A DNA stretch of 64,000 nt from UBA6522 sp963664945 (GTDB lineage Bacteria; Pseudomonadota; Gammaproteobacteria; Steroidobacterales; Rariloculaceae). Positions 26,046 to 34,458 of the stretch are shown here, in pieces (the stretch's first letter is position 1; each line of letters starts with the position of its first letter). Location: assembly GCA_963664945.1 (NCBI GenBank), contig OY761822.1, positions 1,178,001 to 1,242,000 of the forward strand, written 5' to 3'. The position numbers and the translations under genes were made by a program. The notes below the pieces were generated by a model, which was given only the letters and a program-made list of their open reading frames with translations, was not told the DNA's origin and did not search any database.

Positions 26046-29000
26046 AAAGTCTGAATTCTCCGCTACTCTCCACATTGCGCATCGAGTGCAGCGTCCGCCA
26101 CAGGCCGCGGCGCGTTGCGTCGTGGCTGCAGAGCAGTCGCTCCGCGTTTCGCGCATGGTCCGGAGACTGGTAATTTAGCTGCCGACGCTCTGTCTCGCAG
26201 CGTTTCGCTTCGTCCCGCCACTCCGCAACCAGGGCGTCAATGTGTTCGGTGGTCTTGTCGGCCAACTCGTTTCCCGCAGCGGTCGCGCACCGAAGCTTCA
26301 GCGCCTTCACGACACCTCTCACCTCGGAAATGTCCGGGTCGAACTGCCCGGCCGATTCGTTGTTCCGCAATGCGGAGCAGGCATGCCGTACCGCGATGAC
26401 CAGCGCCGCGTGCAAGGCGCGGGAACGGACCTGAAATGTGTACGGGGTGACGCTGGTCGACTCCACGAACCGGTAGAAGGATTCGTGATAGGGGCGGAAG
26501 CTTTCGTAGTGCGACAGGCTCCTCGCCTGGTGCCGGTAGTAATTGGCCAACACGAGGCCTGGCACCTTGTCCCTGCCCACGCGGCTGGACGCCTGAATGT
26601 ATTCGGCTGTGGTCAGGGGCTGGCCGTTCACCACCATCAGTGCCAGACGCGCCACATCCAAGCCCACCGACACCATGTTTGTCGCCAGCACGGCATCGAG
26701 GCAGCCGTCGCTTTCGCGGCCCGTGGCGAGTTGATCGAATGTCCGGGCATTATCCTGAGCGGTCTTCAGACTCGTGAGTTGATCGATCCGGCAGTTGGCG
26801 AAGCGCGCCAGGATGTTTTTGCCGGCGATGGACCCAGCGCCGGGGCGGGGCTCGCCTTCGCCGTCAGCCACGGAACGGCTGCGTTCCGCTTGTTCGCCGT
26901 GGAGTCGGCGGCCGAAGTCCCGCACGTTGGTCATGAAGGCGTTATGGCTGTTGCCCACGCCCTTGAGGCTGCCATGGTAGACCACCTGGGTCCACCAGGC
27001 GTCGAGCAGGGCTTCCCGATCCTGCTCCTGATCGAACAACGCTTCCGGAGCCGCCAGCAGCGCTGCGGCAAGCGGCGCCATGCAATGTTGCAGGTCCAGC
27101 GCCGGGGCGAGGTACCCGACGTACAGCCGCCCTGCCTTCTCGTAATCGGTGCGCGCGAACCACGAGTCATCGCAGGACAGGCCCGGCGGCGGAAATACCG
27201 CGAGGTTCCTTGCGTACAGCCGCTTGACCTGCTCCTTCGCCATGCGGATGGTGGCCGTGGACGCCACGTATTTCGGGCGCACGCCCCGCAAGTTCAGCAA
27301 GGTGTCGAGGCCCGCCTCGTACAGCCCGGCCACGGAACCCAGCGGCCCGGTGACCAGATGCAGTTCATCCTGGATGACGAGTTCCGGCGGTCGCACCGGT
27401 GTCTGGCCGGAGTCACGGGCGCCGAAAAATGCGCTGGCTCGCGGCTCCCAGGCGAGGCGCGCGAACTTGTCGATGGTGCCGATCAGCAGTGTGGGCGGGC
27501 GCTCGTACAGCGCGTCGTCCACCACGTTGCAGGGCAGCGGCCTCGCCGGATCGCCGCCGAACTCGCACCGGAGATCGGGGCAGTGGAATTGAAATGCGCG
27601 GTCTGACGCACGATAGCTGCCGAGCATTGTGTCGAGTTCCGTGCCACACCACAGGCACCGATCTACAACCAGCTTCTGCCGCGCGTCGGGTTTTCTCGCC
27701 GCCTCCCACGCCTTGTCGAACCGGTTCGGACTGATGGCGCCGCCCACCCACATTCCTATAGCGATGGGCTCCTCGCCCAGGCCTTCGGGCTGCTCCCTTC
27801 GAATCAGTTCCAGGGCGAACACGACGCCGGCCGCGCGCTCGAATTGCTGGCGTGTCAGCAGGCGGAGCGTGTAGCGCATGAACGCCACCGTACCTCCGCC
27901 CGCGCTGCCGTACTTCAGCCGGCGCCAGACGATCAGAAACGCGATGAGGCCCAGGTATGCCTCGGTCTTGCCGCCGCCGGTGGGGAACCAGATGAGGTCC
28001 AGCACGTCCCGGAAGTCGTCGTCTTCGGTGATCGTCGATTTCATCGCCATCAGCAGGAATGCGAGCTGAAACGGCCGCCATGCAAAGTTGTCCGGATCGG
28101 AATCCTTCCCCGCCCTCTCATGCGCCTTGCGCATCTGGTCCAGCATGGCCCGGTTGGCCAGCCGGAACGACCTTTCGGCAAGCGGTTCCGTCCGCAGCAG
28201 GCCGATGCCGCGGCGCATTCGCCGCTGGGTCTCCACCATCCGTTCGCACATGCGCGCGGCCGTTGTGCGCTCCAGGTTGTCCGGTAACCCGTCGGCTTCC
28301 CGTTGCCGCTCCGCAATCCAGTCGCCGTATCCGGCCACGAAACGCTCCAGGGCGTCATACGGGACCGAATGGGCGAGCCGCCGCATCGAAAGCGCTTCCT
28401 GGTGTTCCGGGTGGCTGTCGAGATCGACCATCGGAACCTCGGTCGTCGGCATGAACTCGGACCAGATGCGCGCGCAATCGTCCGGTTCGATCACCCAGTC
28501 GACGGCGCCGCCGTGGCCCACTGCGTAGATGTGCTTGCCCCTGTACTGCAGTTCCAGTTCACGTTCCTCTTTCGTCAGCAGGCTTGGATCCACGCGCGGG
28601 TACTCGACCAGACTGCCGGCTTCAATGGCGCATTCGATGCGCGCCTCGAACAGCGATTTCTCGATCCGGTCAAGTTTTCTGCGGCGCCCGAAGACTTCCG
28701 GCTCGAGCCTGCCCCGGTTGAAGAGGGTGACGGAGAAGATCGTCCCGGCTGCGTGTCGGCGGGCGCGAACGTCGATGCCGGCGCGGCCGGCGCCGCCGGG
28801 GACTTCCCAGATTTCCCACGCGGACTGTCCGCCTGGCTTCCACGTGACCGACCAGGTGTCGAGCGGGCTCCTTTCGAATTCGTCAGGCGCGTACCGGCCT
28901 CGCGTGTCCCGCAATTCATTGACTTGGTAGCGGGCGGCGGAGACAGTGATCAGGAGCCGCGCATCGCCCCGGATGCAGAATGAGAAGCCGACCGAGGACG

Positions 29001-29289
29001 GCGGCACGTACCGGCGGCGGCGCACCGGTTGGGCGGATGTCTTGTTCTCCGGTTCGTCGCCGTCTGCCGATTCCTCGTCGTCAGCGTCTTCGAGCGAGTT
29101 CACGTTGGGCTCAGCCAACTGCTCCGCCGAGGCCGGGTCGGTTCCGGACACGCCCGGATCAACAGGATGCAAAACGCCTGTCGGGTATCGTTCCAAGGGA
29201 GACATCGACAGGCGACCATCCCCCGCAGGGCCGATAAGCTGACCGCGCAGCCAGTCAACCAGTCTCTGTCTCGGCTCGGTATAGTCCAA
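26038..29289 (-). CDS. DrmA-like superfamily 2 helicase
   Basis: The 1083-residue protein matches the DISARM core helicase DrmA. The Walker A segment IWFPTGGGKTEAYLGLIAFL is near residue 436, and the hallmark VIQDELHLVTGPLGS (DELH box) is near 640. YVASTATI is motif III. ATNMVSVGLDVARLALM is followed by EYIQASSRVGRDKVPGLVL near 900 and by HYESFRPYHESFYRFVE, a DrmA-typical tail. It starts with TTG at 29289, with only a weak upstream purine tract. It heads the four-gene operon. DrmA-DrmB form a DNA-loading complex in characterised systems; the role here is inferred. Confidence 0.88.
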   Translation of the reverse strand: MDYTEPRQRLVDWLRGQLIGPAGDGRLSMSPLERYPTGVLHPVDPGVSGTDPASAEQLAEPNVNSLEDADDEESADGDEPENKTSAQPVRRRRYVPPSSVGFSFCIRGDARLLITVSAARYQVNELRDTRGRYAPDEFERSPLDTWSVTWKPGGQSAWEIWEVPGGAGRAGIDVRARRHAAGTIFSVTLFNRGRLEPEVFGRRRKLDRIEKSLFEARIECAIEAGSLVEYPRVDPSLLTKEERELELQYRGKHIYAVGHGGAVDWVIEPDDCARIWSEFMPTTEVPMVDLDSHPEHQEALSMRRLAHSVPYDALERFVAGYGDWIAERQREADGLPDNLERTTAARMCERMVETQRRMRRGIGLLRTEPLAERSFRLANRAMLDQMRKAHERAGKDSDPDNFAWRPFQLAFLLMAMKSTITEDDDFRDVLDLIWFPTGGGKTEAYLGLIAFLIVWRRLKYGSAGGGTVAFMRYTLRLLTRQQFERAAGVVFALELIRREQPEGLGEEPIAIGMWVGGAISPNRFDKAWEAARKPDARQKLVVDRCLWCGTELDTMLGSYRASDRAFQFHCPDLRCEFGGDPARPLPCNVVDDALYERPPTLLIGTIDKFARLAWEPRASAFFGARDSGQTPVRPPELVIQDELHLVTGPLGSVAGLYEAGLDTLLNLRGVRPKYVASTATIRMAKEQVKRLYARNLAVFPPPGLSCDDSWFARTDYEKAGRLYVGYLAPALDLQHCMAPLAAALLAAPEALFDQEQDREALLDAWWTQVVYHGSLKGVGNSHNAFMTNVRDFGRRLHGEQAERSRSVADGEGEPRPGAGSIAGKNILARFANCRIDQLTSLKTAQDNARTFDQLATGRESDGCLDAVLATNMVSVGLDVARLALMVVNGQPLTTAEYIQASSRVGRDKVPGLVLANYYRHQARSLSHYESFRPYHESFYRFVESTSVTPYTFQVRSRALHAALVIAVRHACSALRNNESAGQFDPDISEVRGVVKALKLRCATAAGNELADKTTEHIDALVAEWRDEAKRCETERRQLNYQSPDHARNAERLLCSHDATRRGLWRTLHSMRNVESSGEFRLYD

Positions 29290-29602
29290 ACTTCAAGCTG
29301 ATCCACGATAAGGCGAAGTATCATATTGAATCGCCGTGTGCCTCGCCAGAAGCAATGCCGAAAGATCGCGTAAGGAATTCGATGAGTTGGAGTCCTCCCG
29401 CTCATGATCGACGCAAACGGGGTGCGGTGGAGGTGCAGCCTTGTATGGAACTAACCCAGTTCCCTGCGCGTCAGCGTAGCGAGCCCGCTGCGACAACTCC
29501 TGGTATGGGTACCAATTCGCTTTCACACAATGTTGCACGGACCGCGGGCCGGCCTTAGACTGCGATGCCCCGCGCGGTTGCCCCGCGCGACCAGGAGTCC
29601 AC
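29290..29602. promoter_or_regulatory. Divergent intergenic region between the DISARM-like operon and folE
   Basis: No gene is supported in these 313 bp. For folE, TTGCAC at 29533-29538 and TTAGAC at 29555-29560 (16-bp spacer) make a reasonable promoter, and AGGAG at 29593-29597 precedes the GTG start. On the minus strand an A/T-rich block around 29315-29335 containing TATGAT is a possible -10 for the defence operon. These are consensus matches by eye only. Confidence 0.35.
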
Positions 29603-30187
29603 GTGTCCCGTCCCAGCAGAACGGAAGCCGAAAACGCCGTGCGAACGCTGCTTCGCTGGTTGGGCGACAACCCCGACAGGGAAGGACTTCAGGCGACGCC
29701 GGGCCGCGTGGTGAGGGCCTTCGAGGAATGGTTCGCCGGCTATAACGACGATCCCGTCGAGTTCCTGCGCCGGACCTTTTACGAGGTCGACGGCTACGAC
29801 GAAATGATCGTGCTGCGGGATATCAGCTTCGAGTCCCACTGCGAGCATCACCTGGCGCCGATCATCGGCAAGGTCCAGGTGGGCTACCTGCCGGACCGCA
29901 AGGTCGTGGGCATCAGCAAGCTGGCCCGCGTGGTGGAAACGTTTGCCAAACGGCTGCAGGTGCAGGAGGCCATGACCGCGCAGATCGCCAACTGCATCAA
30001 CGACGTGCTCAAGCCCAAGGGGGTTGGGGTGGTGGTCGAAGGCGTGCATCATTGCATGACGACGCGGGGCATCCACAAGCCGGGCGTGGCGATGATGACC
30101 AGCCATCTGCTGGGCGATTTCCGCTCTGATCCCCGGACGCGCGCGGAGTTCCTGAACATTATTCGGCGGGCGCCGCTGCCCGACTGA
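29603..30187 (+). CDS. folE: GTP cyclohydrolase I (FolE)
   Basis: FolE converts GTP to 7,8-dihydroneopterin triphosphate at the head of folate and related pterin pathways. The 194-residue protein starts at GTG 29603, preceded by AGGAG. It has the zinc-binding and catalytic segments SHCEHHLAPIIGKVQVGYLP (Cys and His), GISKLARVVETFAKRLQVQE and EGVHHCMTTRGIHKPG with the second zinc cysteine. All type I signatures are intact, so it is the zinc-dependent FolE1. Confidence 0.96.
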   Translation: MSRPSRTEAENAVRTLLRWLGDNPDREGLQATPGRVVRAFEEWFAGYNDDPVEFLRRTFYEVDGYDEMIVLRDISFESHCEHHLAPIIGKVQVGYLPDRKVVGISKLARVVETFAKRLQVQEAMTAQIANCINDVLKPKGVGVVVEGVHHCMTTRGIHKPGVAMMTSHLLGDFRSDPRTRAEFLNIIRRAPLPD

Positions 30188-30245
30188 TTTCCACCGCGGT
30201 CGCCGTGAGGGCGTGTGCGCGGCTTCGTTGCCGCGAGGGCGAGCC

Positions 30246-30824
30246 CTAGCTTTCCTTGACGCCTTGCCAGCGTCTCACCAGGTTCGATTCGATATCGAAG
30301 AGGTCCAGCATTCGGCCGACGGTCTGGTTGACCATGGCGTCGAGGTTTTCGAGTTTGGCGTAGAAGGAAGGCACCGGGGGGAAGATGATGCCGCCCATCT
30401 CGGTCACGGCGGTCATGTTCTTGAGATGGGCCAGGTTCAGGGGGGTTTCCCTGACCATCAACACCAGGCGGCGGCGCTCCTTGAGGACCACATCGGCGGC
30501 GCGGGAAACCAGGTTGTCCGCCAGACCGATGGAGATGGCAGCCAGTGTCTTCATGGTGCACGGCGCCACCAGCATGCCGTCGGTCCTGAACGATCCGCTG
30601 GCGATGGTCGCGCCGATGTCGCGGTTGTCGTGGACCACATCTGCCAAGGCTTCCAACTCGGTCCGGCGCATGTCCAGTTCGGTGGCGATGTTGAGGAAGC
30701 CGGCTCGGGACACGATCAGGTGGCTTTCAATTTCGCCGTGCTCGCGCAACGCTTCCAGCAGGCGCACGCCGTAGATGGAACCCGCCGCACCGGTGATGGC
30801 GACAATGATTCGGCGCTTGCTCAA
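30246..30824 (-). CDS. ubiX: Flavin prenyltransferase UbiX
   Basis: UbiX prenylates FMN to make the cofactor of UbiD-type decarboxylases, used in ubiquinone synthesis and aromatic decarboxylation. The conserved start RRIIVAITGAAGSIYGVRLL begins right after a TTG at 30824. Longer in-frame starts upstream would add a non-homologous Ser/Arg-rich stretch, so the TTG start (192 residues) is preferred. VAPCTMKTLAAISIGLADNL, the RRLVLMVRETPLNLAHL block and GGIIFPPVPSFY are classic UbiX signatures. No ubiD is adjacent. Confidence 0.92.
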   Translation of the reverse strand: MSKRRIIVAITGAAGSIYGVRLLEALREHGEIESHLIVSRAGFLNIATELDMRRTELEALADVVHDNRDIGATIASGSFRTDGMLVAPCTMKTLAAISIGLADNLVSRAADVVLKERRRLVLMVRETPLNLAHLKNMTAVTEMGGIIFPPVPSFYAKLENLDAMVNQTVGRMLDLFDIESNLVRRWQGVKES

Positions 30825-30969
30825 TGGACTCTCACAGGAAGATTTGCCGCAGAATAGCATGGTGTGGACCGGCGGCTTCCTGATCCCGGCAAGCGCATAT
30901 TCAAGTCGCCGCCGCGTGCAGTGACGGCGACTCGTTGACAACACGGCCGGTGGCTGGCTTGATCGAGAG

Positions 30970-31647
30970 ATGGGCGCGATCGAATTGGGACCGGTCTGGC
31001 TGAGCCTGCAATTGGCGGCAGTGACGGTCGTGGTGCTGCTGATCCTGGGGACGCCGCTGGCCTGGTGGCTTGCCTTCACCCGGTCGCGGTTCAAACCGGG
31101 CGTCGAGGCGTTGGTGGCGTTGCCGCTGGTTCTGCCGCCCACGGTGCTGGGCTTCTACCTGTTGATACTGCTCGGGCCCGCGGGGCCCATCGGGCGGTTC
31201 TGGGTGCAGCTCACGGACACCGCGCTGACCTTCTCCTTCCAGGGGCTGGTGGTCGCCTCGGTGATCTACTCGTTTCCCTTCGCCGTGCAGCCCTTGCAGA
31301 ATGCGTTCGAGAATGTCGGCCGCGGTCCTCTGGAGGCCGCGGCGACGCTGGGAGCCAGGCCGCTGGATTGTTTCTGCCGCGTCGCCGTGCCGCTGGCAAC
31401 CCGGGGCATCGTCACCGCCGTCGTGCTCGGATTCGCCCACACGCTTGGGGAGTTCGGTGTCGTGCTGATGGTGGGCGGCAACATCCCCGGCGAAACCCGC
31501 GTGGTGTCCATTGCCATCTACGAACAAGTGGAAACGCTGAGCTACGCGCAGGCGCATGTCCTCTCCGCGGGGCTCCTGGCGTTCTCCTTCCTGGTGTTGC
31601 TGGGGGTCTATGCCTTCAATCGCCGGCTGCCGATCAACAGGATCTGA
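30970..31647 (+). CDS. modB: Molybdate ABC transporter permease ModB
   Basis: Inner-membrane permease for molybdate uptake, 225 residues with about five membrane segments. The cytoplasmic EAA loop that docks the ATPase is EAAATLGARPLDCF, and TLGEFGVVLMVGGNIPGETR is the conserved ModB/CysT-type segment. modC follows after 3 nt. The usual upstream modA (periplasmic molybdate binder) is absent; ubiX, facing away, occupies that place. Sulfate or tungstate permeases are close relatives, but the molybdenum-rich context favours molybdate. Confidence 0.9.
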   Translation: MGAIELGPVWLSLQLAAVTVVVLLILGTPLAWWLAFTRSRFKPGVEALVALPLVLPPTVLGFYLLILLGPAGPIGRFWVQLTDTALTFSFQGLVVASVIYSFPFAVQPLQNAFENVGRGPLEAAATLGARPLDCFCRVAVPLATRGIVTAVVLGFAHTLGEFGVVLMVGGNIPGETRVVSIAIYEQVETLSYAQAHVLSAGLLAFSFLVLLGVYAFNRRLPINRI

Positions 31648-31650
31648 GAC

Positions 31651-32847
31651 GTGTCCACGCTGGCAATCGATGTACGGCTTTCAAGGGGCGACTTTTCCCT
31701 GCGATTCGATGCCGAACTGCAACTGGACGGGATCACCGCGGTATTCGGTCCCAGCGGCGCGGGCAAGACGACCCTGCTTCGGGTGGTTGCCGGACTCGAG
31801 AAAGGGGCGGCCGGCCGGGTGGCCCTGGGCGGCGAGTTGTGGCAGGACACGGACCGCCGCATCATGGTCCCGGCGCACGCGCGGCACCTGGGCTACGTCT
31901 TCCAGGACGGGCGGCTGTTTCCCCACCTTTCCGTCGAAGGCAATCTGCTCTTCGCGGCGAAGCGCTCCAGGCGGCGAAGTGGTGGCGGACCCCCCAATCC
32001 CACGGTCCACTCGACGTGCAAACCGCCTGCGGAGCGCTCCAAGCGGCGAAGTGGCGGCGGACCCGGTCGGGAAGGCGGCGCGCGGACTGCCTCGGAAACC
32101 GGCCTGTCTGCCGTCGTGCAGGCACTGGAATTGAAGGATCTTCTCGCAAGAAAGCCCGATACGCTGTCGGGCGGGGAGATACAGCGGGTCGCGATGGGCC
32201 GCGCCCTGCTCACGGCGCCGCGGGTCATGCTGCTGGATGAGCCGCTGTCGGCGCTCGACGCGCGGCGCAAGGCGGAGATCATCCCCTACGTGGAGCGCCT
32301 GGCCTGCGACTTCGGCGTCCCGGTGCTATACGTGACCCACAATGTCGACGAGGTCGCGCGGCTGGCATCTTCCATGGTGCTTCTGGCCGAGGGACGCATG
32401 GCGGCGATGGGCGGCGTCGCCGAGGTCCTCGAACGGGTGGAGTTGTGGCCGATAACCGGCCGTCTGGAGGCGGGATCGATACTGGAGGCGATCGCCGGGG
32501 AATCCCGCGACGGGATGACTTCGCTGGACGTGGATGGCGAGACGCTGCGAGTCCCCGCCATCGGCGTTGCCGCCGGAACGCCGGTGCGCCTGCGCGTCCA
32601 GGCCAGGGATGTGGCAATCGCCCGCGAGCGGCCCGGGCAACTGAGCATTCGAAATGTGCTGCCCGCGCGCCTCGTGCGGATTGAATTCGCCGAGTCCCCG
32701 TTCGTCGAATTGCTTCTGGACGTGCACGGTCAGCACCTGCGCTCCCGCGTCACCCGCGAGGCGGTCGAGGATCTCGGCCTGCGTGAGGGCGAGCCGGTCT
32801 TTGCGCTGATCAAGAGCGTCGCTTTCGAGGGCCGTCTGTTGAATTGA
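31651..32847 (+). CDS. modC: Molybdate ABC transporter ATP-binding protein ModC, with in-frame repeat insertion
   Basis: ATPase that drives molybdate import. Walker A GPSGAGKTTLLR is near residue 32, the Q-loop FQDGRLFPHLSVEGNL near 88, the ABC signature LSGGEIQRVAMGRALL near 172, Walker B VMLLDEPLSALDARRK near 192, and a C-terminal TOBE/Mop domain binds oxyanion. It is 398 residues, about 45 longer than usual. The extra is an Arg/Ser/Gly/Pro-rich loop (about residues 103-148), encoded by a 32-bp direct repeat and its spacer, between the Q-loop and the signature. The frame is kept, so the protein may still work. Confidence 0.9.
   Translation: MSTLAIDVRLSRGDFSLRFDAELQLDGITAVFGPSGAGKTTLLRVVAGLEKGAAGRVALGGELWQDTDRRIMVPAHARHLGYVFQDGRLFPHLSVEGNLLFAAKRSRRRSGGGPPNPTVHSTCKPPAERSKRRSGGGPGREGGARTASETGLSAVVQALELKDLLARKPDTLSGGEIQRVAMGRALLTAPRVMLLDEPLSALDARRKAEIIPYVERLACDFGVPVLYVTHNVDEVARLASSMVLLAEGRMAAMGGVAEVLERVELWPITGRLEAGSILEAIAGESRDGMTSLDVDGETLRVPAIGVAAGTPVRLRVQARDVAIARERPGQLSIRNVLPARLVRIEFAESPFVELLLDVHGQHLRSRVTREAVEDLGLREGEPVFALIKSVAFEGRLLN
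31961..32064. repeat. 32-bp direct repeat inserted in modC
   Basis: Positions 31961-31992 and 32033-32064 agree at 30 of 32 bases (start AGCGCTCCA, core GCGGCGAAGTGG, end GGCGGACCC). They are 72 bp apart and both read in frame as a SRRRSGGGP-like peptide. A GCGGCGAAGT fragment also occurs at 39252-39261, so the unit may be dispersed. Confidence 0.75.
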
Positions 32848-32982
32848 ACCGCATGTTGTAACAGACTGATTCAGGGGACCGTCACCGAGGCGCGGGCCCG
32901 GATTGGGCGGTACCTGCCAGAACAAGATCGAACGGCCCAGCGGTCGGCGGCATGCCTGACGGGATCAACTTGGGGGAAAATC

Positions 32983-34101
32983 ATGATTCGAGTTTTTTTC
33001 TGTTTTCTTGGCCTCGCTGCGTCATTTTCGGCACTTTCCCACCACAGCAATTCGTCCTATCAGGTCGACGAAATCATCTCGTTGACCGGGACGGTCGCGG
33101 AGTGGCGCTGGTCCAATCCGCACACTTGGCTGCTCATGAACGTCGAAGACGAGAACGGGGAGCCGCAGGAGTGGGCCGTTGAAGGACGCGCGCCTGGAAT
33201 ACTGGGACGGGCCGGTTGGAGTCCTGATGTTCTGCAGCCCGGCGAGACTGTCATGGTCTACGCGAGCCCCGCAAAGGACGGTAGCCGGGAGGGGATGATC
33301 TCCCGGGTGACAAAGGCGGACGGAACGATCCTCGGCAACCGTCCGGATTTTGGGGCGGAGGCCCAGACACTGCCCGAGACTGTCGCATCCTTCGGCGCAT
33401 CCTCAACGCCGGATTTTTCAGGCGTCTACTATCCGTATCGTCCGGGCGGCGGTGGCGCGCAGGCGAACCAGCCGTCCGATGAACCTCCGCCCCCGCCCAC
33501 CCGAACGGGACCGACCAGCGACGGGTCGCTGGGACGCCTGCCTCACGAGCCGAAGCTCACGCCCGAGTACATGGCGAAATGGGAGGTGATCGCGGAATCG
33601 CTCATCAGCGGCTCGTACGAGTACGACAACATCGCCAACTGCCTGCCCCCGGGCATGCCATCGATGATGAGCATGCCCTACGGCATGGAGGTGATGCAGA
33701 ACGAACAGAAGATCACCTTCTTCGGCGAGCATCAGGACGCACTGCGGCGCGTCTACCTGGACGGGCGCGAACCCTCGGAAAGCGTCCTCAGCGATCCGAC
33801 CTATGCCGGATACTCCACCGGTCACTGGGAGGGCGATACGCTGGTGGTGGAAACCGTCGCGCTGACCACCAGGTCGTACATCACCGGCAAGACGCCGCAC
33901 AGCGACCGGATGACCGTTCACGAGCGCATCCGGTTCACTGAACCCGGGATTCTCGAAAACCGCATCACGGTGCATGATCCAGTGGCCCTGACCGAGCCCT
34001 GGGAGGTCGTTTACAGGTACCGCAAGGCTTCGTATCCGAATGACGAACTGCGGGAGTTCGCCTGCGCCGAAGGGTTGAGGGACTCGCCCGCCCACCAGTA
34101 A
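32983..34101 (+). CDS. DUF6152-family exported protein (paralogue 1)
   Basis: Exported protein of 372 residues with a clean signal peptide (FFCFLGLAASFSALS) followed by the DUF6152 hallmark HHSNSSYQVDEI, then SLTGTVAEWRWSNPHTWLLM and WAVEGRAPGILGRAGW. The C-terminal part (GHWEGDTLVVETVALTTR, MTVHERIRF) is shared with the two relatives at 51.6 and 56.4 kb. The family's biochemical function is not known. A Pro-rich insertion (residues about 150-180) is peculiar to this copy. Confidence 0.82.
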   Translation: MIRVFFCFLGLAASFSALSHHSNSSYQVDEIISLTGTVAEWRWSNPHTWLLMNVEDENGEPQEWAVEGRAPGILGRAGWSPDVLQPGETVMVYASPAKDGSREGMISRVTKADGTILGNRPDFGAEAQTLPETVASFGASSTPDFSGVYYPYRPGGGGAQANQPSDEPPPPPTRTGPTSDGSLGRLPHEPKLTPEYMAKWEVIAESLISGSYEYDNIANCLPPGMPSMMSMPYGMEVMQNEQKITFFGEHQDALRRVYLDGREPSESVLSDPTYAGYSTGHWEGDTLVVETVALTTRSYITGKTPHSDRMTVHERIRFTEPGILENRITVHDPVALTEPWEVVYRYRKASYPNDELREFACAEGLRDSPAHQ

Positions 34102-34129
34102 GTGGGACAGCCGACCATCAGTCGTTAGT

Positions 34130-34252
34130 GTACTGCCCCGTAAATTCGTTACCAGTGTCAAGTGCTCACGAGAAAATAAAAATGCTTAAAAAACAAATGG
34201 TTGTCGTTGAGTCCGTTCGCATCCAATAGTTTGCGAATTTACGAGACAGTAC
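34130..34252. mobile_element. 123-bp MITE-like element with 19-bp terminal inverted repeats
   Basis: GTACTGCCCCGTAAATTCG at 34130-34148 pairs with 34234-34252, whose reverse complement differs at 2 of 19 positions. The core is strikingly A/T-rich (AAAATAAAAATGCTTAAAAA) compared with the surroundings and has no coding capacity. This is the structure of a non-autonomous transposon relic. No full-length partner is in the window. Confidence 0.6.
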
Positions 34253-34255
34253 AGT

Positions 34256-34458
34256 AGGGCGTCCGTCCATCAGTCAGTAGGGCGTCCGTCCAACGGCAGG
34301 ACCGGCAGGACCGGCAGGACCGGCAGGACCGGCAGGACCGGCAGGACGCCGGCAGCCCGTGACGAAGACCGCGTCGCCGTCGACAGTCCCGCGTCGCCGG
34401 CGGCGGGCCCCCTTCACATCAGTCCCGCGTCGGCGGCGGCGGCCCCCCTTCACATCAG
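34256..34458. repeat. Cluster of short tandem repeats downstream of the MITE
   Basis: TAGGGCGTCCGTCCA occurs at 34256-34270 and 34278-34292. CGGCAGGAC is repeated six times without a gap at 34294-34347. A 39-bp unit starting CAGTCCCGCGTCG and ending TTCACATCAG is present at 34384-34422 and 34420-34458; the second copy contains the stop codon of dctM. With the MITE this fills the 348-bp gap after the DUF6152 gene. Confidence 0.85.

Noticed and set aside
31651..32847. modC as a pseudogene because of the repeat insertion
   Set aside because: The frame is preserved and all ATPase motifs and the C-terminal oxyanion domain are intact.
34294..34347. Possible CRISPR-like array
   Set aside because: The units are 9 bp and contiguous with no spacers. 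No cas genes are present.
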